Origin: an uncultured Clostridia bacterium
GTDB taxonomy: Bacteria > Bacillota > Clostridia > Christensenellales > UBA3700
Direction of reading: 5' to 3'
Length of the DNA: 64,000 nt
Assembly: GCA_937880755.1 (NCBI GenBank)
Contig: CALGRX010000008.1
Location: forward strand, 62,001 to 126,000
In this document: positions 1-12,000 of the stretch, piece after piece
How the letters are laid out: the number at the start of each line of letters is the position of its first letter
How positions within the stretch are numbered: the stretch's first letter is position 1
Position numbers and translations under genes: made by a program
The notes under the pieces: model-generated
Databases searched by the model: none
What the model was told of the DNA's origin: nothing
The model's input: only the letters and a program-made list of their open reading frames with translations

Positions 1-3000
1 ATAGCAACGCCATTCACTTCTTGTTGATTGATAACCAAGTCTTGACCGAGGTCAAACGGAACGACAAGCGTATAGTTACCCGCGTCAGCACCCGTGAGTG
101 CCGTAACGTTGATATCGTAAGTACCTACGCCGTAAGTGCCGTCCGTGTTGGTGGTGGCAAGACTGCTCGACTTGTAGAGAGCATACGCACCGTCCACGTT
201 GTCGTCGTTGTTTTTCTTCTTGACGTTGCCACTGACAAGATATACCGCTCCTGCAAAGTATACGAACGTCAAGCCCGTAGCGTTGGTCGTGCCGTCCGAC
301 TTGTTTTGATTAGCCGTCACGCCAAGGAAGTCGGCTTGCGTAAGAGTGCAAGGCGTGATATCCGCATTGGAGTTGCCGGCAACGCAGTAGTTGCCTGCAT
401 AGTTCTTGCCGCTCGTTGCCGTCTTGGCTTCTTGCAAGATATTATATGTGGTAGCGTTGTAAGTAAACGAAGTGGTCGTCCATACGACTTGTCTATCGGT
501 GTAGGCGTGTCTTGCATCGAATTGACCTACAGGATAGAGTTTGACGCCCGTAAGCGAACTATTGGTTACGGTAGTGGTCATATTGGTATATACCGTATCT
601 GTGAGATCCGTATTGCCGTCGTACACCTTAGTGATACCCGAGAAGGTGACGGTGGCAGGCAAAATCATACCCTTAGCCGAGCTTATCGGCATATAGTAGT
701 TGGTATATCCGTTTACTTGATCGTAGTACGTGCCGTCTATAGCATTGCGTGTAGTGGCAATACTAATGCCCACGCCCGCCGTATTGACGTCGCTACTTGC
801 AAAAGTAATGGTAGGCTTGGTGGTCGTATCTCCGCTGACAAGTCCGCTAAGTAATGTACTTGCGCTCGAATAACTGTAAGTCGTCGTAGCGTCGTAGGTC
901 TTATACACAAGGTTAGCTACGTTGGACGCCCAAGTCAACTGCTTAGGAATAATCACGCCCGTAGTATAGCTAGTAGCCGAATAAGCGTAATTCTTAGCGG
1001 TAGAAGTAGCGAAGTATCTTGCGCCGTACTCGTTGGCGAGAGTAGCGTCTGGATATACGAACTGAGTCGTACCCTTGATTGTAATAGTCTTGCCGTCTCC
1101 CACGTTGGCGTCTGCAAAGGAACCGTTGGAAGCCGACAAAGAGGACAAACCGAGATCGCTTAATTGTACGGTTTCGCTATTGCTTACCTTAGCCAAAGTA
1201 TAAGTCATTCCGCTGACAAAATCGGAGTTGCCGTCATAAGTCTTTTTGGCTTTTTCTACTTTGACTGCTTGAGGTATGATTACGCCGAGATTAGGTAGCG
1301 TAAAGGTTTTGGCGGTGCTATTGTAAGTACCGCTATTGGCTATGGCATAGTTGTTGCCGTAAGTCGAATTGGCATCTGTCAACGCGTAGAGTACGGAACT
1401 GTCAGTCTGGTCTACTATGGTCACTACGTCGCTAAATACGATAGAATTGTATTTGTTTTGTCCGCCGTACACGACGCTTGCGCTACCGAACGCCGCGTTA
1501 GGTTTGAGCCCCGTAGTGCCTCCGCTATAAGAGAAGTTTACTTTGCTATAGTCTATAGTCGTGGTGTCGTCATATTCTTTGGCAATATATTTTACCGTAA
1601 TCTCTTGAGGCAAAATTGTACCTATCGACTTGACTTGCACGGTAGCGGCGTTAGCCGTCTTCAATTTTCCGCTACCGCTTGCGGTGAGCGCATTGCCGAA
1701 TTGATGCGAGCTCTTAGGACTAGCCTCAACGTCAACGCTGTTCTTCCAGTTGTCGATGGTGTTGTTGCTATTAGTAGCACTAGCCGCTCTCATTGCGAAG
1801 CCGCTAGATTGATAATATCTGTCTATCTTGTACTTATAACCCTCGAAGGTTATTCTGCTCATAGACATATATATCGTCTTGTCGTTGCCTGCATTGGCGT
1901 CGTCGTATCTTTCAAAAGAAGGCGCGCCCGTACTGCTGGTACTATTGCTCAATACTTTGCCGTAAGACACCGTAGCACTCGTGGTTGCGTTGCTACCGTT
2001 GTAGGTCTTTTGCACGTAGCCTATCTTGCTGTCAACAGGGACAACCAAACCTCTGCCTTGCAAAGTCACTTGAGAACCGCTGACTTCGAACTTGACGTTA
2101 GTGCCGTCGAGTTTGGTGTACGAATTGTTGTTAGCGTCTTCAAAATCGTATTCCAGCGTAAAGCCGCTGCCAGCGATGAGGTAGCTTCTGTTGGTGCCCA
2201 AAGAGTTGGTAGCGGGAACGTAACCGTAATACTCCCAATCTTCGAGATTGAGCGTTACGTTGGTCATACCTATGGTAGACGTGCTCATAGAATCAGGCTT
2301 GATGCCGTCAATCTTGCCTGCGTAATTGATACCGTCGTACTCGTAGTTGCCGTTACTAAGTACGTTGACTCCACCGACTAGAATTTGTGCTACGTCAAGG
2401 TGTAGATTGGTTTTGCTATTTGCACTTGCACCCTTCTCGGCAATAAAGGTCATATCCCCTGCTCTAAGTCCGAGAGGTGTGACAATCTCGACAATCTTAA
2501 AGTTGCCCGACACGATATCGTTCTCAGGGAAGATAATGGTCTTGCTAGAGATATCCTTGATTGCACTACCTATGCTTGCATCCGACTTGGTGTCGAAGGA
2601 TATGCGATAACTACCCGCGGCAGGGTCGTTGACATTGACGCCGATAGTGTTGCCGCTTCCGTCTTTGATAGGGGTAGTTGCCACAGCCGTCATATTTGAT
2701 TCGTTGGTAGGGTCTTTACCCGTAAATCTGTTTACGAGAATGGACGAGAACAAGGTGTTGGATACGGAAGAGTTGGTTATCTCGCTACCGTCCGCGCCGT
2801 AGAACTTGAGTGCAGGCATATCGAAGTTGTTGCCGTAACTCGTCGTCGTCTTGTGATAATATACACCCGTAGTCGCGTCGTAATAATACTCGTTTCTGTC
2901 TATGCTAGCGCTACCCGTACTGCCGTACGAGTAATAGAGGTAAACGTTGTTACCACGCGCGAAGGTATGCGATACGTCGGCGTAATGGATAGCGTCGGAC

Positions 3001-6000
3001 ATGGTATTGATCTTGTCGTACACGTCGTTGTAGAAGAGCAACTTTTTGTACAGCCTGTTACCCGACGCGTCCTTCACGTAGTTGGAATCGCTATCAATAG
3101 TCCAGCCTTCGCCTTCGATAATAACATTATCGCCTTCAGGCTTAGCGTTGAGCAAGTCGCCGGGATCTGGGCTAACTTGCCATACTTGCGTATCCCAGAG
3201 GAACTTACCTTCCGCGGTTGGATCCGATATCGTAAAGTCAAAGGAGAGGTTGGCGTCAATACCGGTACCCGCCCAAGACAAACCAATGTTGGTACCCAAA
3301 GCCGTCTTGTCTTTGAGTTCCAAATTGTCAGGATCGGTATTGTCGTAAACGTACAACTCGTAAGGCGAAGATTTGGGTTGTCCCAACACACCGCCACGGC
3401 CTACGTATTTGGCAGGGATTTCCAAATCGCCCGGAAGTAGTGTTCCGTAATAACTCCAGTGCTCATCGCTCACGCCGTCGCCGTGATCTCTGTCCACCCA
3501 ACCTTTAATACCACCTTCCGGCGTTATTCCTGCCGCCGAGCCGGACACGAGATAAGCGTTGTTTATCTTTTCCCAGTCGCATATGCCCGCAATCTGTCTA
3601 TATCCGTAGACTACTGCCGTCAATCCTTTATCCAAATTGCCTCTATCAAGAATAGGTCGGTCGTATTTGTCAACTATTTGCATACCTTCTATCTCGTAGA
3701 CATCACCGCCGGGGGCATGGTGATCTACGCGGATATATATCCTCTCTATAGTAAAGCCGTACCAGTTGATGATTACGCCGTCTACGGTAATATCTTGGTG
3801 ATATGCCGAAGTTACGTTGGTATACGCGGCAGTATTATAGTCTTTCGTTACCGTACCCGAACCGTCGTTGTATACGCATGTGGTATTGATTGTATTGCTA
3901 TGGTCGCCGTTACCTGCAATACCGTCACTTTTTCCACCCGTATATACGTAGTTGTTGGTATTGACGCCAAGCAATGCGCCCGCTCCCGAAGACAATATGT
4001 TTTGTCTTAAGAATTCTACGTCTCCGTACCAACTCCAGTTGATCCATTCGGTAAAGCAAATGATACCTCTCGTAGACGCTTCGATAAGTCCGCCGCCGTT
4101 GAGTGTAGAATTGACGAGGTTACTCCTTGCTCCTACCCAACCTACCATACCGCCTGCAATAGCCTGACCGTGCGGATAGTTAGTAGAGCTCCGGAATCTT
4201 CTTATTTCGCATATCGAACGGAAGATTGCGCTATCGTCCATATTGAGCGTGCAGTTTTCAACCGTTGCATACGTCGATCCCCTACCGATATTCATACCTG
4301 CAAAGCCTCCCGCAATACACATATTGGATTGGCTATACATATCGTCGCTACCGTTATTGTAGTCGGTGATAGTTCTGTTGAGAACGTAGTTGGCGCTGGC
4401 ACCCAATTCCAGAGTACAATTGCTGATAGTACCCATATTGATTGCCGACACTATACCGCCGACAAGTGAATCCGGCATCCTGACGTAATTACCCGATTTA
4501 CCCGTAACTACCCATACTTGAGAATTGAGATAGAACGTAACACCCTCTATCACCTTGCCGGGCATTAAAGCGCCTACGAAGAGACCTGCAACTCTCGCGT
4601 GGGTATCAAGGATAGGCGTCTCTCTCGAGTCAAAGCCGTAAGCACCGGTATTGCTCGTATCGTTGGCTGTGCCGTTGAACGTTATCAACGGGAAGTCGGA
4701 ACTGTCGCCCGGTACGATATGCTTGTAACTATCGGCTGCCACGAGAGTAATCGTATAATTGTTGCCGTACAAATCTTTGTTCAGTTTGTAGTAGTTGACG
4801 TCTTGCGTCAAAGTAATATTGGCACCCAAAGTACCTGCCATTGCGCCGGCATATCCCGTAACGTTGTAGTCTATATTATCGTTGCTACTGATAAATTCTT
4901 TGAGTTGAGCTTCTGTCGTTATTATAACTTCGTTGCGGAAGAGTTGTATGCGCAAATTGTTGTGTTTACCACCGCTGTCGTTGTTGGTGAAGTCAGATAT
5001 ATTGCTATACGGAGTTTGTGCATTCAATACGCCGCTTCCAATAGTCTTGACGTCTTGCAGACCCGTCTTATTGTCGGCTGCCACAATTTGAGCAGTCCAA
5101 GATCTGAGATATTCCGTACCCGTAACGTTGAGTTCGGTAGTATAAGGTGTATATCCGCCTCCGCCCGTAGTCAGCGTGCCTATCAATCTGATATTGAGTG
5201 AACCTCCGGACATATAAGCCGCTACGGCAATGGAAATATCCTTACCCTTAAAGTCGCAAGCCGTGATTTTGCTATAAGTCGCCAACTTTCTATTACTGCT
5301 ATAACCACTCTTGTTGTTGCCCTCTTTTATAAGGGTGTTGTATTTGTCCGTCGATACGTAACCGAGCACCGACATACCCGCTATGTTGGAGAGCGTTATT
5401 CCCGCCGTATCGGTTGCGCCGAAGACTTGAATCTTGCTAAACAAGTCGGCTTGCTTGCGAGTAAAGTCAATCCATACGAGGTTGCGCAAGTTGTCGCCAT
5501 ATGCCGTTGTGTCGTTGATATATCTACCCGTCACGTAGCCCGCGTATCCGCCGTCCGGCATAGCAATCATACCTATCTGACCTGCGTATACGTTGTTGAT
5601 CTTGGTGAAGTTGAGAGTATAAGTCTTGCCGTTGATAGTCTCGGTATAAGCGTCGGCAGTACCCGTGAGACTCATACCGTTGCCGTTGCTACCAAGTCCG
5701 AGGAAACCGCCGATATAGTTATACGTTGTGTCGCCCGCGCCCGTGCCCACGTTGTTGATAAGTCTTGCACGGCTATTGACGCCGACCGTTTTGATAATTC
5801 CACCAAAGGATACGCCTACCGCGCCACCCATCGCCGACACTCCGCTACCGCTACCGCCGTTGAAGGTCCATGCCATATCTTTGGTCCAAGTATAAGCGGT
5901 AGGAAGAGTATTGGCATACGACACTCCTTGGTCTACGTTGATGTTTAGCAGGTTGGAGTCTGCCAAAATGCCGACGAGTCCGCCGAGACCGCCCGTACCG

Positions 6001-9000
6001 CTAAATCCTACGGTGGAGGTAAAGTCAAAGCCCGAAGTCGTGGTAGAATTTTGATTGAGATATAGCACGGTTGGGTTGGCTACGCCTTGCAATACACTGC
6101 CTTGCATCAATCCTACCGCACCACCTACGGCAACGTTTTGCGCATTGCCCGTCATGGTTACGCCAACCAAATTGACTTGGTTGGTCGAGCGTTGATTCAA
6201 GGATACAGTAGTATTGTAAATATTGCCAAACAAACCACCAAAGGAAAGTGTCTTGCCACCGTCGTCAAAGGCAATCGTCGTACCGTTGTAGTTGACTTGC
6301 ACGTAGCCGAAGGTTGGCTTCGTACCGCTGATAATACCCGCCACGCCGCCTACTGCGAGGTTGACTCCCGTAGCGTTGATCGTACCGCCCGTAATATTGA
6401 CTACTATATTGAGGTCGTCGACAGTACCCAATATCGCCGCAAACAAACCTCCCACGCCCACTACGTCGTAGCCTTCTATCGCGTAGAGATTGCTTGCGTT
6501 GGTATCGTTGATATCCAAAGTCTTACCTGTCATATTGACGTTGACGGTCAAAGTATGGCTCTTACCGTCAATTCGTCTGGTCGATTCCAAAACTCTACCG
6601 GCACTCATATCGTCAAAGTTTACCGTAACGTCTGCGCCTAAGTTCAATACACTTGCAGCACCCGCAACTCTATATTGTTGAGCCGTCTTGCCTTCGATAA
6701 AGCCTTGTATAATATTACTTTGGTTGCTCGTATCTCTACTTGGGTCTATATCCCAATAATATTTATAATTTGCTCCGCCTACTTTGTTGCCGCTGGTCTT
6801 CTCTGGAAAAGCGGGCAAAGCAATCTTTTCAAAAAATTTCAATATCGTATCGTTACTTAATGTCGTATTGTTACTTTCGCTTTTATTAGCCAAAGTGTCG
6901 CCCTTCAAAGAAGACTCCCTTTGAACAATGTAGCCGTTAGTATCCAAATAACTCGATACGTTTTGCAAATCAAACTCAATGAAGGCGAATTTGCCTTCCA
7001 TATAATCTGTAAGACCGCGGAGGAGCGTAGAATTGGTGGTGGTCACGTCGTAGCTGTACATAAACACGCTATTGCCGTGGCTATCGAATATATCCACCTT
7101 ACCACCACTGACGCAAGACGTGTCAGGCGTTGCGTCGCCGTAATCGTAATATCCCATCATCGTCAACTCGCCGTTGGTGAGTGAGTTGTTGAATATTCTA
7201 TCGCTAGCAAAGTAGGATAGCACGCCCGCGACGTACACGTAGGATACGGCAAGGTTAGGGTTGGTCTGCATATCCATAAATGCAAGACCGCTCATTTGTC
7301 TGCCGGTATCGTATCCGAGGTCGCCCGTCACAATACCCGCGAAGATACCGCGGCTACCGTAAGTATTGATCGTACCGCCACTGTATCTGATACCCATACC
7401 GCCGGCTACGATGACGTTGGCATCGGATATAACGGCTTTAGCCCAGTCGGAAGACTTTGGCGTTGCTATATCTATGCCTGCAAAAGACACGGTGCCGTGG
7501 TTGTTTGCCACGCCAAACACACCGCCCACGTAGAGGTTTTTGTTGGTATTGCCGTTCGTCTTGCTGACCAGCTCTATGGCGTTGTCGCCGAATACTTTGA
7601 CGCCCTCGGCAAAACCGCCGTCGTTGACACCCGCGATTGCGCCCATAGCCACGCCTACGGATCCACCGAACATACCACTGACGGAGAATAGCGCGCGGTT
7701 GAATACGTTGGTCGAAGATATCGCGCCCGTATTGACGCCGGCAACCAGACCGGCTATCGTGTTAACGTTGTCAGAATGGCTATTGTTGTAAGTATGGCTA
7801 TTGTTGTAAGTGCCGATGCCGTTGTTGATATACGTTACACCTTTGATAGTGCCGTTGTTGACGGCAACCAACGAGCCTACGATATGATTAAATGCAAGAT
7901 TATACGTGCTAAAGTTGCCCACCTGTCCGGCGAACTTGAGATTTTGGATAGTACCGTTGTTGACGCCCATCAAGTCGTATACCAACTTGTAGCCGTTCCA
8001 GTTGTCGCTACTGCTATAGTCGGCATATACCTTGTTGTTGGAAGTCAAATTCATCGTTACGGTATAGTTATTACCGCCGTTCAGCGTTCTGCCCGCGTCG
8101 ACTTTGAGCAAGGTCGAGTTGTCCCACGCATTTATCGTTATATTTCTCTCTATGTAGATACCGTTGACGATAGCCATAAGAGGCTCCCTCGCATCCGTAC
8201 CCTTGAGGAAGTCGTTGAGACCGTCCGCCGTGGTTACGGCAAGAGACATCGTCAAGACTGCTGTGATTTGGTTGGTTGTAGCGGCACTGCTGGTTGCGCT
8301 AAACCCCGAGCTTTCAAAAGTCACGTAGGCGTTGGTGCCGTTGCTAGTCACGCCGCTTACCTTGGGGTTGGTCTCGAAAGCAAGATTTCTCACGTCAGTC
8401 CTATTGAAGTATAAGCTCGTGCCCGATACGGTATAGTCGAGCATATCTAGGACTTCCGAATGACTGCCGTCACCTTCTCTGTCGTTGTAACTATCGTACT
8501 TGAGCGTAATGCCCGTACCGTATATCAAGCCGTTGCTTAGGGTGTTAGTCGTAGTCGTAGGGGAGTCAGCCTCCAACCTGGACAATACGCCGTAAGCCGA
8601 CCAAACACCACCGACGTTACCACTACCATCTATTGCGAAGAATGGCAGTACATTATTAGTCTTGTTGAAGAAGACTATATTGCTAAACTTCTCTTCCGAC
8701 ATCTCGAATCTCGTCTGTCCCGAAACGTAGCCCGTAGCGGTAATTAAGCCTATGGCAGCCTTGACCTCACTATCTTCCTTGTTGGTCACGTAGTCGCCAA
8801 GATACATATTGTATATATTCTTGAAAGAGCTTGGCGCTGCCATTGGAATAAAGTTAGCCTTTGCAGTGCTTTCCTGAGCAAAATTGACGCATACGCTAGG
8901 TCTTGTTGTAAGGTTCATTATGCCCACTACGCCACCGATGTAGCCGTAGAAATTGGTTTCATAGGTCGAACCATACGTGCCCGACTTGTTGATGATTTTC

Positions 9001-12000
9001 GTGCCGTATCCGCCGTTGACGGTGATATTGCTGAGTCCTCCACCATCGTTGACGCCTATCACGGTGCCCCACGTTGAAGGTTGACCTATGCTACCTATCT
9101 CTTGGTTGCTAGCTACGGTAACTTTGACGTTGCTAAATCTTCCGCCTTGGTTGAGACCTACCACGCCGCCTATAGCGTAAGACTTGACGTTGGCAGTGCT
9201 TATACCGAGGTTACCGCCCAACACGATATTTACGTCTTGGATAGTGCCAAGGCTGACCGCTGCAAGTCCGCCTCTATATATAAAGTTGGCGTAGCCGATT
9301 ACGTTGGTAGGATATCCCGGGGTACTGTAAGTCGTACCCGTGGTAGATGCGTAATCCGCACCCGTAGGCTTGTTGATAGTTATAGTATATCCCGCACCGT
9401 ACAACGTCTTGTATTGGTTGAAAACGGCTACGGTAGATGGATCCGGATCCGAGTTTATCGTTACGTCGACATTCAAGGTGAGTGTTTGCGCACCTGCATA
9501 TAGACGGTTGACTTTTGCGTCTCCCGACAAGAACGCCTTCAAATACTTTTCTCTATTGGCTTCTGCCACGCTTGGAGCCATAGTAATATCATATAGATAT
9601 AAGCCGTTGAGGTCAAAAGTCTCGTTCGAGCCATAATATTTGCTCATGTCGCTTTCGGATACGGAAAAACTAAATGTGCCGCTTGATGGGTCACTTGCAA
9701 ATGAGACTTTTGACCGCTTTACGGTATTGCTTGGTTTACCCGCAATGGCAAAAGTAGGCTCATAATTATTTTCTATGTCCTCGAATATTTTCTTGAAAGT
9801 AACATCGTCCAATTTTACAGTAACAGTAAAGGTATACTTTGGCTCCGGCTCACTATCGCTTGTCTTGCCATAAGTCCACTCCACATCTGTTGAATACGGC
9901 GTGGTCGAAAGGTCGTAGACGTTGAGAGAATTAGCCTTTTTGCCTATGTAGATATTTACCTCGTTGTCGACGTTATACTGTATCAACGCCTTAATTTTGT
10001 CGGAGATAGTATTATCGGAGATAGTATTAAAGGTAAGCAAACTGTAATCACCCGAAGCAACGCCTTTTAGAGACAATTCTGGAGTGTAAACACCGCTACT
10101 AGGTTTATAACTTGCAATCTCATCCTGATAATAAGTACCGTCCAACAACCACGCGCTATCGTTGATAGTGAGGTCGGTGGTGTCTTCTTTATCTATATTA
10201 TATTGATTATTATCAGACCAATCATCAACTTCTCTATCATACACGTGGTATATGTCGTTGACTCTTATATCAATCTTACCTACTACGTAGTACTTGTCTT
10301 GTACGGCGTCGGTTCTGTCCACAATAGTAATATCATAGTTTGAGTTGAGTGAGCTTCCTGCAAGTATAGAAGTATTGTAAGCATAACCGGCTATGAGCGC
10401 GCTATAGAATGCCGACCCGCCCGTCAACGACAATTTGCTTAGCAATTTACTTACAATATTCTGCAAGTCGCCTTCTATTATGCCTTGATTGGCTTCCGTT
10501 TCTGACTCGGTGTTGATTGTGCCTACAGACAAAGTCTTGCCGTATCTTAAGCTACCGAACGTGTCGGTAGGGGTCGTCCAATAAACGGAGTAAACAGTCT
10601 GTGCGGCATAGTTAGTCGGACCAACTTGCATCAACTTGTTTCCCGCATCGACTATAGACTTTACTAAGGTTATATTTACTCTTATACTTGTCGTTTCGCT
10701 AAAATATACGTTGACGTCATCATAAGACGTGACGCTGTCTCTATATCCAACGTCGATTTTGGTAATGTCCCTCTCCGAACAAGTCGTCTCTTTGATAACG
10801 TAACAATAACTACCGCTTGTCCTCCAAGTGCCGGCCGGGTTATTCATTGCAAAATAACGACAGTTGCCACTTGCGTACTGGTTGTACATGCTTGGCGTGC
10901 CTTCAACCATCTGACCGACTATCGTTCCGTTGTCGTTGGCACAAATAGCAGATATGTTACTACAAGCAGGCACGTTGCCGCTGTTATTGAGGTCGGCTCT
11001 AAGTTGTCCGCTTATTTGCACGTATCTTGCGCCGTAAATCCTACCGCCTGAGTTTTCTCCTGCGATACCGGAGGCCATACCGTAAGCGCCACCACGGAAG
11101 TTACATCTCAGCACGTAATTGTTAGAAGCGTTGGAAGCCGCCGTCCACGTATTCATAACAAAGGTTACGTTGCTCAGCGTGCCTTTGTTGTTACCAACCA
11201 CGCCGCCCAACATATACCACGCTGTACCCGTACCGTGAACTTGATAGTTGCCGCGATAGTCTACTACGCAGTTGGTGATTGTTCCCGAGTTCTCACCGAC
11301 GAAAGGGCTCGACCACATTGTAGAACTATTATCCACATACAATTGACCCGTAAATATATAATTGAGGTCTTTTATAGTACCCGCATTGGTACGGAATAGT
11401 CCACCGACGTTTTCTGGAGCGTTGCTCGACCATCCGCCGTAAGAATACGATACGGTAATCGTATAGCCGTTGCCGTAGAGCGTTCTACCCGATGCAAGCG
11501 CATACGTAGAGCCGTTTGATTTACTGCCAAAGTTTATAGAAAAATCTCCCGTCAAATATCCGTCGCCACTACCGCTGAGCCAACTCTCCAAAGTGCTTTG
11601 GCTGTAGATTGCCGTACCCGAAAAAGTCTTGGCTATCGGCTGCTGATATTTGCTATAAGAGTTGGTAACAGCCCCAGAATTATAAGTATTGGTACCCGTC
11701 GGAGCAAGTCCCGAAAGGGCCTCTCTGATAGGCGCTGCAAGATACGCGGTAGAGTTTTTGACAATAAACTCTTTGATTGTAGCGTCACTAATACTACCCA
11801 AACTCTCCCACGACTTACCGTCAAGAGAATATTTTCCTCTATTATAACCGTCTTTGTCGTAGATAAATTGTGGCAACTTGATTTTTGCCTCTCTTTGCAA
11901 TATAGCAACGGTTATCGTTGCATTGTCAACGTTGGCGTCGTATATCTTTTGTGCTTCGTATACTCTAGTAGCGGTTGCCGTTGCCGTTCCCACGGTAGCT

